Below are positions 23,316 to 34,003 of a DNA stretch of 64,000 nucleotides, in pieces. The first letter of the stretch is position 1, and each line of letters begins with the position of its first letter. Under the pieces are notes generated by a model. It was given only the letters and a program-made list of their open reading frames with translations, was not told the origin of the DNA and ran no database searches. The stretch is from assembly GCA_036346205.1 (NCBI GenBank), contig JARFJB010001910.1:6127501-6191500 (forward strand), written 5' to 3'. A program made the position numbers and the translations under genes. This DNA is from Vesta saturnalis. Its lineage: Eukaryota; Arthropoda; Insecta; Coleoptera; Lampyridae.

Positions 23316-24585
23316 CTATAAGTAACATTAATATTAGTTGTTATTCTTCGAGATAACAGTGCAGATTAAGCCTGAAGCAATTTTGATACATGATATAATT
23401 ATGTCGCTAACTATAAGAAATGAATGGGAATAAAATATATTTCCTTTTACGGCAGTTTTAAAAAAAAAGTTCTAAGGTTAATTCCAGCGTCAGTGTATCA
23501 ACAGAAATTAAGCGAATCGGCGATGACGAATTGTCCTCCTCTTTGATTAGGAAATGTAAATTGTGGATTGTTCATCAAAGTATAGAGAAACATGAAAATA
23601 TAAAATTTTACTATTTAAGTTCCTAATAAGGAATTTACAAAAAAAAATAACATAAAAACACCAAAAAGTTCAAAGGAATATAACATTAAAACAGTATTTA
23701 TTAAAAATAAATTAGTTCTTTCGCGCATGCTAGAGAGGATTACAAAAAGCTATACAATTCACATTATATTACGTGGTTTAGAACAACTTGAAAATATTAC
23801 AACTGATTTATAAGTTTCAACCCAAAACCTCAAAACATTAATTGGCGTTCTTGGGTTGAAACTCATGAATCAATATTACTATTTTAATATTGTTGATGTC
23901 CTTCAAAAGGACATAAAACCAGCTTTCAAATAAGGTATTACTTGCCATATGATCCCGTTTAAAATTATTTTACAAAATGGCGGGTGTCCGCCATTTTTAA
24001 TGATTACGTCACTGAATACCGTCGAAAACGTTGTATATGTGACTTAGTTTGGTTTCTCAAATGCTATTAATTTCAGTTTTATGATTCACATAATAGGTCG
24101 GGGGTAGACTCTGGCGGGCACTGTATATAAACTTTAGTGTACTTTTATTCCTTACTTTAAGAAACAAACAACGAATTTTATTATTAAATACTTTTTTGAG
24201 TTTTGCAGTTTGCGAGATTTGTACAAAACCTTATTTTACGTATAGACACTCCGTATAGGGAAATTGGAAGTCGCCAACTTTCCCATGAATATAGTGGTGT
24301 CTAGCTGTAAATAGATAAGTCAGAGGGGCTGTAAAACAATTACAAACTGCACTCTTAACTTTTATGCACGAAGTTCCTTTGACAATCATTTTAGGTGCCT
24401 TATTAGTGATATCATTTTTGCAATATTAATTTATGACTAATTATATAAATGTAGCCCCTTGTGACATACCTGGCCCTTTCTCTACCCTTCCTTTACATTT
24501 TAAGCTAGTTGTTTACAAGTTTAATCACTAACAGTTGACACATATACATAAACATATCCAAAATACATCCTTTGCAGAAGAAATT

Positions 24586-25510
24586 ATGGAATTCACCAAA
24601 GAGCTTATTAAGCTGTGATCTTTTACAATTTCAAACGTGACTTAAGCCGTAAACAATGTTTTGAGGAAGTCAATCTAGTGTTTAGTGACAAACCTCCTTT
24701 CTTAGCTACCATAAAACGGTGCTGCAATAAATTTCAACATGGTCGATTTTTTCTTAAATGACAGTTTTCGAGCTCCGTTATCGAAAGAATATTAGTCTTG
24801 TTTGGAATATGATTGAAGAGGACATTCATGTTACTGTAAGAAGTATTCAAATTACTCTACAACTTGGGCAAAAGCTATTAACACCATTTTCCACAAGTAT
24901 TTGAAGGTGCGTAAGCTTCGTTCCCGTTGGATTACCCACAATTTGACTTCAGTTTAAAAAGAAGATCGTGCACATCTGCAGATCGCTTTGACATTGGATT
25001 GTCTCATCTCGTGTATAACATTATTGCAGACGATGAAACGTGGGTATACTGCTTGATCCCGAAAAAAAAACAAAAATCGGCAATTTGGGTCTTTGACAAT
25101 GAGTCGGCGTCACTAGATTGTCTGTAAAAGTCGAAATCAAAATATGGCCGCCACATTTTTTGGAATTACTGGGCATGTTTCCACTGTACCTCTAAAGGAA
25201 CGTCGAATCGTTAATGCTGAATGGTACACTACGGTTTGTGCACCTAAGGTTCTCTAAAGTGTTCTTGAAAACGCCCAAAAGAAAGCTAACACTTCACCTC
25301 ACACTGCTGCTTCAACGACCACGTTGTATAAGGTAAGTTACGGGGTTCACGTTTTACATCCGCTGAAGAAGCGGTTGACGCATTTAAAAATGAAATAAGG
25401 AACCTAACTCAGGTAGATTGGAGAAAATGTTTTGCAAACTGGTGTTTGTGGATTGACTGTGAAAGATACTATGTTCGCTGGAAAGAAAACAGCCCTCCTA
25501 TTTTCTACTT
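24586..25510 (+). pseudogene. mariner transposase, internally deleted
   Basis: A classical DD34D mariner relic. From the ATG at 24586 (MEFTKEL) scattered frames give KAINTIFHKYLKVRKL, SRWITHNLTSV, then DDETWVYCLIPKKK (first Asp), FGITGHVSTVPLKERR, NAEWYTTVC and VLENAQKKANTSPHTAAS. The segment that should hold the second and third Asp is shortened: a deletion near 25330 joins AASTTTLYK directly to a sequence matching the later RGSRFTSAEEAV region. The tail ends with a Cys-rich YYVRWK segment. Ends of the element were not identified. It lies in the intron between exons B and C of the host gene. Confidence 0.75.
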
Positions 25511-25850
25511 GAATGTCGTAATAATTCACGACATTACAACTCAAAAAATAAAAAGATTAAAAAAAAATTGTATAAGCGACATCTTACATATTTAAAGTTC
25601 TGTCTTTGGTACACCTTCTCAACTGCAGGTATGCTAGTTATGTTAATTTTTCAATAAAGTAGGTTTGGAACCAAATTGGTATACCCAACAATGTCAGAAA
25701 TTTTGCATCTTTGTTACAAAACACACCAAATTCATTTAAACTAAGTAAAGGTGGTTATTAAACTTACTTACTAATCACTATAAGACAGTGTAGTAGTTAA
25801 CATTTTCAATACCAAAATAAAAACCTTTTTTAGAGATGGGAGTAAATGTA

Positions 25851-27130
25851 CGAGGTCTGTAAATAAAGTAATGACACTAATTCGATAACACTTTTTATTT
25901 ACAATATAACCAGACATGGACTCGATCTCCTTCAAAATAGTTCCCTTGAGAAGCCACACAACGCTTCATCCGGTTTTTACGCTCTTCATAGGAGTGCTGG
26001 ACCTCAGAAACTGGAATATCCTTCAGCTGGTCGGTTACAGTTTTTTTAATGTCTTCTACTGTTCCAAAATGGTGTCCATTGAGGTAGTTTTTCAATGTAG
26101 GGAACAGGAAAAAAGTCACATGGGCTCAAGTCAGGAGAAGAGGGTGGTTAAAGAACGGCGAGAATGTTTTTGTTTGTCAAAAACTCGGTAAATGATAGTG
26201 CAGTGTGACAAGGTGTATCGTCATGATGCAGCCTCCAGTTATCTTTGATGGCAGATCTCACACGGGCAACTTTTTTCCGCAGTCTTTCAAGGATTTCTCG
26301 GTAAACATATTCATTTACAGTTTATCCTGCAAGCTTTATGGACAATGCCATTGCAATCGAAGAAAGAAATGAGCATGGATTTGACTTTGGATTTGCTCAT
26401 TCTTGCCTTTTTGGGACGAGCTGAGTTTGCAGTGTGCCATTATTTACTCTGACGTTTTATTTCTGGGTCGTAATGAAATATCCAAGATTCGTCACCGACG
26501 ATGACGTGTTTTAGAAAATCAGTATCTCTTTCGATTCGCCCCAAAAGATCTCGGCAAACTTCCATTCTCTTGTCTTCAACAGTGAGATTTTTGGAACCAA
26601 TTTTGCACAAACTTTTCTGTTTAGTTCATTTTTGAAAACTTGATGGACTGTGGTATGGTTCACGTTTAGTTGTTCTTCAATCAGCCTAGCAGTTAATCGT
26701 CGGTCATTACGCACCAGATCTTTGATTTTCTCAACATTTTCATCACTCCTGACGTTATTGGTCTTCCGGAGCGAGGGTCATCCTGAACTGATTTTCGTTC
26801 ATCTCAAAATGCTTTATACCATCTAAAAGTTGTGCTCGTGACAAAGCCCTATCTCCATATGCTTTTTTAAAATTTTTAAACGTTTCAGTAGAATTTAACA
26901 CAAAATTTGATCGCACAACGTTCCTCGTAATTTATTTCACTCATTTTTGAACGCACAAGAAAAACTTACAAAAAATTTTCTTACATGTCACTTGACAACA
27001 ATAGACCAAAAATATTAATGCTCACTGTTTTATCAGCTGTTCAGCTAAACATATGACTACTTGTCAGAGTTACAGTGTTGCCAGATTGACTGTAAAAATA
27101 TCAGTCTCATTGCTTTATTTACAGACCTCG
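25851..27130 (-). mobile_element. Full-length mariner element (1,280 bp)
   Basis: Terminal inverted repeats of about 28 bp (left 'cgaggtctgtaaataaagta', right its near-complement) are flanked by TA at 25849-25850 and 27131-27132. A length of 1,280 bp is typical of mariner. Transcription of the single transposase gene is leftward. Both ends are recognisable although the gene is broken. It lies in the 9.2-kb host intron. Confidence 0.9.
25895..26944 (-). pseudogene. mariner transposase (DD34D), frameshifted
   Basis: The minus-strand ATG at 26944 starts MSEINYEERCAIKFCVKF, the usual start of one mariner subfamily. Further landmarks: DDPRSGRPITS, RNDRRLTARLIEEQLNVNHT, VCAKLVPK, and at the C-terminus FFLFPTLKNYLNGHHF, then RCVASQGNYFEGD. 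At least four frameshifts and stops are visible between these blocks. The family product excises and reinserts the element at TA sites; this copy cannot encode it. Confidence 0.82.
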
Positions 27131-27255
27131 TACGTGTTATAAGTGCTAAATAAACAGACTAACGTATTTGTAGTCTCTATTTGTACACAATGAGCTATAT
27201 ATTTATCTGAAATAAAATATCTGATGTGAAACACCACACGACCTTCTAACCCATA

Positions 27256-27479
27256 ATTTTTTTAAGGATAATTATGCAACCTCTTTTATAAGAAGTTCAT
27301 TACGCAAATAAGCAACACTGTAACGCAAAAAAAAACAGACGTTTAAAACTTCATGACAGACAGAGGTTAATAGACATCTAGATGCTAACTTAAATTAAAA
27401 GAAATGAAATAATTTTAATGTTAATTTTTTTAGGATAACTATGCAACCTCTTTTTTATACGTTCATAACGAAAGCAGAT
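27256..27479. repeat. Pair of about 57-bp direct repeats
   Basis: 'ggataattatgcaacctctt' near 27270 and 'ggataactatgcaacctctt' near 27433 begin two matching blocks that also share 'gttcat.acg'. Spacing is about 165 bases. No coding signal. Confidence 0.5.
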
Positions 27480-27499
27480 ATGTCAGATAGAGATTCATA

Positions 27500-27788
27500 T
27501 AGTAATTTTCACGAGTCAGAGCAGTTGCATCACTAACATTAATACTGTTGTCAGTTTGACAACGGTCAAATCTCAGCTTCAGGGGTTATGTTCATTTTAT
27601 CACAATAATAAAATTAAGTCATGTTATGTCAAATGTTTAATGTTAGAAACGCTTTACAACACCGGACAGAATTACCAACCTAAATCAGTTCTATCTGCAT
27701 CCTCTTGTGCACAATAGGCGGGTTCTAAAGGTGGTAATGAAACAAAGCTGGTTATGACGCAATTACTCTGACTCGTGAAAATTGGTAT
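27500..27788. mobile_element. Short MITE with about 24-bp inverted repeats
   Basis: 'aattttcacgagtcagag' at the left is repeated in reverse complement as 'ctctgactcgtgaaaatt' at the right; TA dinucleotides lie at both edges. Length about 288 bp, non-coding, inside the host intron. Confidence 0.75.
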
Positions 27789-28418
27789 AGACAAAAATAC
27801 ATGTTAACGAAAAAAAAATCCAAAGGTGCCCGCTTCTATAAAAATACCAATAATAAAGCTTCAGCATTTTCAATCATATTTATTTAATTTTTACATTTAT
27901 TTCTCTACAAAAAAAACTTTATAAAGGAAACTTATGTAAAATTAAATTTCCTTTAAAAAATACGTCTACACTTTTTCTTATAAAATGAATCGCTATTCAG
28001 ATATGGAAAAAATTTGAACTAACACTTAAATTCTACCTTAGAAATTTTTTTGCCGCTAAACTACGCGTCATATCAAAAAATTGCATAGAATATAATTAAT
28101 CGATATGTTTAAGGTCTATGTCTAGGTATTTTTATATCTTTGAAATATGCAGCTGTCTTCAAAATATTTGATAAAAACCAAAAACTGCCCCTAATAAACC
28201 CACCCTTTCCGACGTTGGATTTCTCCCAAAACCTAATCAGCTCTAAGCCAAATGAAAACAAGCTTAAATACAACATTTTAAGTACGTGGATATTTTCGTT
28301 CTGGAGTTATCGTGGATACCAGCATACATCCACACAGACTGACACACACTCACATCCCGACATGATGGCCGAGCCGAGTCGTTTTAGCGATACTGAAAAA
28401 AATGTCGATTGCATAACC

Positions 28419-28458
28419 TTCTATACCTACACATGTATATGTAGGTTAGAAGGTAAAA
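28419..28458. repeat. Near-perfect 40-base palindrome
   Basis: 'accttctatacctacacatg' is followed at once by its near reverse complement ('tatatgtaggttagaaggt'), so the strand can fold into a hairpin of about 18 pairs with almost no loop. Nothing nearby shows what it does. Confidence 0.6.
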
Positions 28459-28559
28459 AAAGGTTTTGTAATTGGAAGTTACAACAAAGTGGTTGCGATC
28501 ACAATATGCAGAGGGGATATGAAGTAACCCCCTATTTCTTGAACCATTGGTGATATCAA

Positions 28560-28790
28560 AATGAAATTTTGGAAATGTAGTAAACAAGAAGTTATTCTTT
28601 GCCTTAATTCTTCTAGATCGTTATCTCTTCTGGACTGTCCTCCACTACTTGTTGAATTGTTGGTATCATTTCAGTTTGCAATAATTGTAAATACATTAAA
28701 AAACAACAACAATATTGTCACCAAGAATGCCAGCCCAAACATTTAGCTTTGGATGCCTCCGAACCCATAATGAGTTGGTATCACTCCAAT
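28560..28790 (-). pseudogene. Relic of a DD41D-like transposase
   Basis: On the minus strand SDTNSLWVRRHPKLNVWAG and ILGDNIV correspond to the segment after the first catalytic Asp of DD41D transposases. The sequence then jumps to DLEELRQRIT, a C-terminal motif. Both catalytic regions after the first are missing, so this is an internal-deletion relic of roughly 230 bases. Confidence 0.55.
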
Positions 28791-29153
28791 AATTAATTAA
28801 TTGTATTTTTTCTTCCAGATTTCGTGGCATTTTACAATTTTCAAACTTTAAAAAGTGAAATAAGTTTGACAGTCAACAATTTGTTTTAAACCTAATTGCA
28901 AAGCCTTCTTTCTAAAAGTTTTGTTCCCTGTAAAACAAATAAAAATTGAAATGGTTATAACTTCTAGAAAGATTGGAATAATTTAAAAATATTCTAGAGG
29001 ATATACTGCCTTGAAATATCTTTCCAATGAGCCTAATTTCAACCCGCAGTGTCACCTGGAATGTTGACGTTGTCAAAACAGCTTAAAAAAAGTCGTAAAC
29101 CTATTGTTTACTATATTCCCAAAAATTTTATTTTAATATCTCCAATGGTTTAA

Positions 29154-30600
29154 CCCTTCGCATCCAGTACTCCACATACGGATATTTTGAATATGCTCCC
29201 TGGGTACCATAATATCCACATATGGATATCATTGTTAACGGCTTATATTATTGAGAAGGGAATTAGTGTGGAGGGCCACAATGAATTTAACCGACAGGAA
29301 TGGCGGAATATTTTTACTGTTAGTACATAGTTAACCACGTTGGTACGCGGTCGTATACGCCTCCAAATTACGTTTACGCGGGAAAGTCTGTTTTATCGTA
29401 TTTTTGAGTATTTTTTCGACATACACTGTTTTGTTTTAACAAATCCTAAGTATAATGAATGATCAGGATTTTTCTACAGATAGTAGTGATGATCCGGAGT
29501 ACGAGGTGAGTGATAATTCGGTGTTTAGTGACACTGATGAAACATGACGACGAACTTTGTGTGAACGTGATCATGGACGATCGGGAAGTTTTAAGTGACC
29601 CTTTTTCGGATCAAGCTCCTAGACCACCACTAAATTTTTCCTCTGAATATGATTTCCACCCTGCCATTGATTTGGAAGAATGCAAAGACCCAGTCAATTG
29701 TTTCTAATGTTTTGTAAGTCCAAGTATCGTAGCCAAATTATGTGACTGGACGAACAGAAGAGCTGAAATATACTTTCAACAAAATACAAATACAGGGAAA
29801 GTTTACGGCGTTCAGTGGAAGAAACTCGAAAAAGAAGTTTTGTATGTTCTCATTGCACTTCATTTTCATACTGGATTAGTAAAGTGCCTTCGCATAACAG
29901 ATTACTGGAGTAATAACATTTTGTGCGCTGGGCGAATCTATACTGAAGCTGACTCGGTTTTTTCCACCTGAAGCAGCAAGAAAGAATGCTCCGTTGAGTA
30001 AACTTGGAATTTACATGCTCAAAGAAAACGGCTTGACGTTTTGTTGACCCGGGACCAGTGTCTGCTATCGATCAACCTTTGATGCTTTACAAAGGCCTTT
30101 CGCCAATATCTCAAAACAAAAAAAAAAGTAGATTTGGCGTAAACTTTTTGCAACGTCCCAGGCGCTCCACATTTGCTAGAATATAATTGGAACTTCTGTT
30201 TGTACATAGGAAAAGACAATTTCGCTGTATCCCATATTCAAAGACGCGAAAACCTTTCGATTTCTGAACGAATTGTATATTTGGCCCATAATGTACTGAA
30301 TAGTGGCCGAGAACTAATTTTGGACAATTAGTATACTTCCGTGCGGGTTTCGCAATGCTTACTGACTCAAGGAACCTAGTTAACTGGAACTATAAGAAGC
30401 AATCGTGGAGTTCCTGCTCAGTAGAATTCCACTAAAAACGTACAAATGATGCTTTGCACTGAAAGACATGCAACTGCTTGTTAAATATAAAGACAAAAAA
30501 GCTGTATACTTGTTGACAAGTAAGCATACTGCAGGGTTTTGTGAAAAATTAGATCAATTTAAAACCCTGCACACATTGATTTTTATAATCGAAATATGGG
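29154..30600 (+). mobile_element. piggyBac element remnant, right end lost
   Basis: It begins with TTAA (29150-29153) followed by CCCTTCGCATCCAG, the form of a piggyBac terminal repeat. A decayed transposase follows. The right end is not seen and the sequence passes into the mariner at 30689. Confidence 0.65.
29455..30600 (+). pseudogene. piggyBac-like transposase, heavily broken
   Basis: The ATG at 29455 gives MNDQDFSTDSSDDPEYE, an acidic start common in this family. Later blocks across several frames: APLSKLGIYMLKENGL, the region GRELILDN (carrying the second catalytic Asp) followed by a stop where the family continues YTS, and KDMQLLVKYKDKKAVYLLTS near 30470. There are many stops, and the third Asp region and Cys-rich tail are absent. 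Family function: cut-and-paste transposition at TTAA. Confidence 0.6.
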
Positions 30601-30688
30601 CTCTGTTGTGCGGAATACTTCCAAGAATATCACAAATAAACATTATTATTTGTGGAGTTTATGAATGTTACGTTCTATTTGTATTTTT

Positions 30689-31618
30689 TTATTGTTTTTC
30701 AAAATATTATCCTCGATGATCAATATATTTTTGCATACGTTTGAACCAATTCTTCCAATTCTTCACGGACGGGAGCAAAAAGAAGCCATTTGGACTGTGT
30801 GGTTGAAGACCCGTCAGTTCGATTTTGGTTGTCCCAACAATCAATTGTTTGAGCAGCTGTGTATAAGCTTACATTGTTATGATACAGCTTCTGTGTCGTT
30901 TGTTCTTTTTTCTGTAGCAAACAAATAGTTACGTACCATTCAGAATTGAGTGTTTTACGATTCTCCAGTGACACTGTAGCCGCATGTCGGTTTATTAAAA
31001 AAACAGGCGACCATTTGCTTCAAAGCGCTTCTGGCGCAAACAACTTTAGTTGAGTTTGGCTTACGTTGAAAGAGGCAAACGGTATTGCTAATTACTTTAG
31101 GGCTCGTACGCATAGATTTAAGATTCGTCACCTATGTACATGTTATACACGGCTTTTGACGCACCGCGATTGTATTTCTTTGGATCAATCGACAAAAACC
31201 CCTGTTTGAGCGATTGTCTAATTGTGCGGTATCCAACACGTATTTTTTTCACGGTAAAATGTTCATATAGAATCGTGTGTATGCTGGTCATACTAATGTC
31301 CATGGATCCCTGTATCACGCGGTATGTCACATGATGATCTTGCATAATCAGTTCGTTCAACGCATAGATGTTTTCGGGCACAACAACTGATTTTGGACTA
31401 CTTTCTTTAAATTCGTCTGCGAGCGAACGATTGAGTTCACCAAACCACTGATATACAATTGTTTTGGATGGTGTTTCATCACCAAAAGTCGAAGTCAGTT
31501 GATCGATGGACTGTTGAAAAGCGTAGAAAATCATTGCTCGAAAACATTCTCGAGTCAACACCGTTTCTTGACCGAAAAAAAAATTTCCAAGTCACAGAAC
31601 AGAACAATTCGCTTCCAT
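30689..31618 (-). pseudogene. mariner transposase (DD34D), stops and deletions
   Basis: The minus-strand ATG at 31618 leads into a long open N-terminal half: FGDETPSKTIVYQWFGELNR, SPKSVVVPENIYALNELIMQ, MTSIHTILYEHFTVKKI. It reaches KKYNRGASKAVYNMYIGDES (first Asp) and a stop where the family has Trp. The C-terminal half follows in broken frames: ENRKTLNSEWYVTICL, HNNVSLYTAAQTIDCW and NWFKRMQKYIDHRG, ending YFEKQ and TAA near 30689. HDN is changed to HNN, so the second catalytic Asp is lost. Confidence 0.78.
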
Positions 31619-31984
31619 AACACACAATATTTTAGGTATGTATAACCATAAAAAAAGTAAAACTTTACGATGTGCATGACAGATGTCTAGCAAAGATATA
31701 CGCAGGTATCTACCTCAACTACAATATTTTTTATATTGAGAAGTGCGGAAGCGTTTAAATGTTTGTCTTCCAATGCGCACGTCATTTGAAGATACTTTGT
31801 GATCCAGAAGTAACTCACCGTTGACCTTATAATACCAATATGTATACAACGATATCTTCTTGCGGCAGACAGTTTCCCGCATATATGCACCATGGATCCA
31901 TTAGCATCGGTAATATTAATTAATCACGGAAGAACGAATGATTTTTAAGACGTCATATTCTAGGTATCTTATTTCCTAGCATAA

Positions 31985-32470
31985 CAACATTTTTATGCAA
32001 TAAAAAAGTACAAGTCGTTTTAAAGTGCGTATTTAAATATAAATTTTGCAAACTTTATATATTTCGACAGCATTTGACGCTATCATCTTCAGTAAAGAGT
32101 GAAATGATTAATTTTAACTAAAGCGTCAAACAAGTTTATAAAATAAGAATGTTCAAAGAATAATCATGCTACAACAATCAAAGAAGTATACGTATTTGAT
32201 GGCCTACTATTAATGTTACTTAATTTTAATAACAATAAATATCAACATTTCTCATACGTTAAGTAAATTAAATATATTACGTAATTGTTGTAGCAGGATC
32301 ATTTTTTGGGTTTTCAAGAATGCTTGGCACTTCACTTTTTTAACAGTGCTTTCGTTATACTGACGATGACACCTTTAACTGTTATCTATCGAAACGTCTA
32401 GAGTTTTCAAAATTTGTACTTAAATTTATGATTTAAAATACAAACGATAAGTATTTATATTTAGTACAGT
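31985..32470. mobile_element. Inverted-repeat element with hammerhead-like motifs
   Basis: The arm at about 31990-32100 (read on minus) and the arm at about 32345-32460 (read on plus) share CTGANGATGA, a short stem-loop, then CGAAA and a similar AT-rich tail containing 'caaaattt'. The pattern CUGANGA, stem, GAAA is the core of a hammerhead ribozyme, a motif known from Penelope-like elements and retrozymes. No conserved cleavage triplet was confirmed. The middle is AT-rich and non-coding. Confidence 0.4.
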
Positions 32471-32567
32471 TAAAGTAACCACAAAAATACCACCCACACT
32501 TCAAGGCCTAAACTACCCCAAAATTATTGTCGCAACAAGTATCAAAAATGCTTGTAACCTAACTTAC

Positions 32568-32803
32568 CTGAATGCTTAGAATAGTCATACTCGCTTCTAT
32601 GTGTATTCCCTAATACACTAAATGTAGAGTCTCTCCGAATACCCGAAGATCGTCCAACTATATATCGTGATACACTTAAATATTGTGATTTGGCAGTATT
32701 ATCATTTAATTTATTTATAGGTTGTAAAACATCTTGTAGATTGATTTTATTATTACGGGATATTATACTTTCCTTAGTTTTTTCTGGAGATCTAATTTTA
32801 TTA
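32568..32803 (-). CDS. Internal exon of unidentified host gene (exon B)
   Basis: Bounded by an acceptor TTTTTTTTCAG (ends 32804) and a consensus donor CAG/GTAAGT (starts 32567). It is open throughout, from NKIRSPEKTKESIISRNNK to THRSEYDYSKHS. The first base completes a Gly codon begun in exon A and the last base begins a Gly codon completed in exon C, so three exons join in one frame. The product is rich in Asn, Ser and Lys, with no transposon similarity and no recognised domain. The upstream intron is only 50 bases, small even for an insect. Confidence 0.62.
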
Positions 32804-32854
32804 CTGAAAAAAAATTATCATTAATCCATTTATATCACCACCCTATTATAGTAC

Positions 32855-33246
32855 CCTAAAATATCAGCAAAATCATCATCAGAAAATTGGCCATTACCAT
32901 CCCAAGCAAATTTTTTTGTTTGAATTGATTTTGTGTTAGATATTAGAATGTCAGGTTGTCTAAAACTGTACACAATAGGGGCAACTGCTTGTACTGGTTG
33001 ATTTCTTGTAGATGGTTGTAAGGGTTTAATTATGGGTGGAATATTCTGCTGGACATTATTGATATGGTCATTTGATTTATTCAGTATTGGTACATTGAAT
33101 GCTCCATCTGTTTGTTTACTCAACTCGGTTTCGTTTTCTTGAACAGTTTCACCATTTTGCATAGCATCTAAAAAACCATTTTGTTGTAGTGGCATTTGTT
33201 TTTTTGCCGACAATGCTTGTAAACCACCACCATACCGTTGTCCAAC
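32855..33246 (-). CDS. Internal exon of unidentified host gene (exon A)
   Basis: An acceptor TTCATTTTAG precedes 33246; 130 open codons follow from VGQRYGGGLQALSAKKQMP to WDGNGQFSDDDFADILG. The donor GG/GTACTA at 32854 gives phase 2, matching exon B. If the donor is not used, the frame continues a few codons to a stop at 32830. The sequence is hydrophilic and Gln/Asn/Pro-rich, probably disordered, with an acidic patch near the end. Upstream exons, including the start, were not found at higher coordinates in this window. Confidence 0.6.
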
Positions 33247-34003
33247 CTAAAATGAAGAATGGATAATTTAAATAAATCTTGTAATTAAAAACAATTACAT
33301 TCATCCTATTAGGGCATTGTAACGTTAATATCCAATAAGGCACTTTTATTGTAGGTAATATAACCTTATTTTCGTAAGTAGTGCGCTACATTACTGTTTT
33401 TTTCGTACGAGGCCACGAGGCACACGAGGTACGAGCAAAACTTTTGTAATCGCTCACAATATATAAGAAATCAGTAAATTATAACACTAATTGACAAAAG
33501 TTAACTTAAACTCATAAATCAATAGTTATTAGTATGACCATTCCAGAAACAATAGTTTGGCGTGTATAACTGCAAATACTCAAAAAAGACAGTTTCTGTG
33601 CTGATGTTAATTATTTATTAAAAATATTTTAAAAACATGTTTGGTGACGTCATCATATTTTAAGTTATGTTGGCAGCAATTCTTTATTTCAGAAGAACTG
33701 CATGCAAATTTTAGAAAATCTACACCATAGTATTTGATGATTTGAAGTAATATACTTTATCTTCAACAGACTAATAAACTTGTCATTATTACTGTCAATT
33801 TCGATAGTTTAAGCTGGCTTTTATTTGTGTATTTCAACCTAATAATGAGACTGCTAACTAATAATGGGAGTAGGACCATGTGATTTTGATAGAACGTTTC
33901 AGATAGAAACAATCTGTCAGAATGACGCACACTTGTCATCAGTCATCGCTCCGAAGGATACTTATTTTAGACTTGAAGATAATATATTACGTTCGACGTG
34001 TAA

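Noticed and set aside
28140..28553. 137-codon plus-strand ORF
   Set aside because: Covers a palindrome and AT-rich DNA; no motif. No convincing splice sites.
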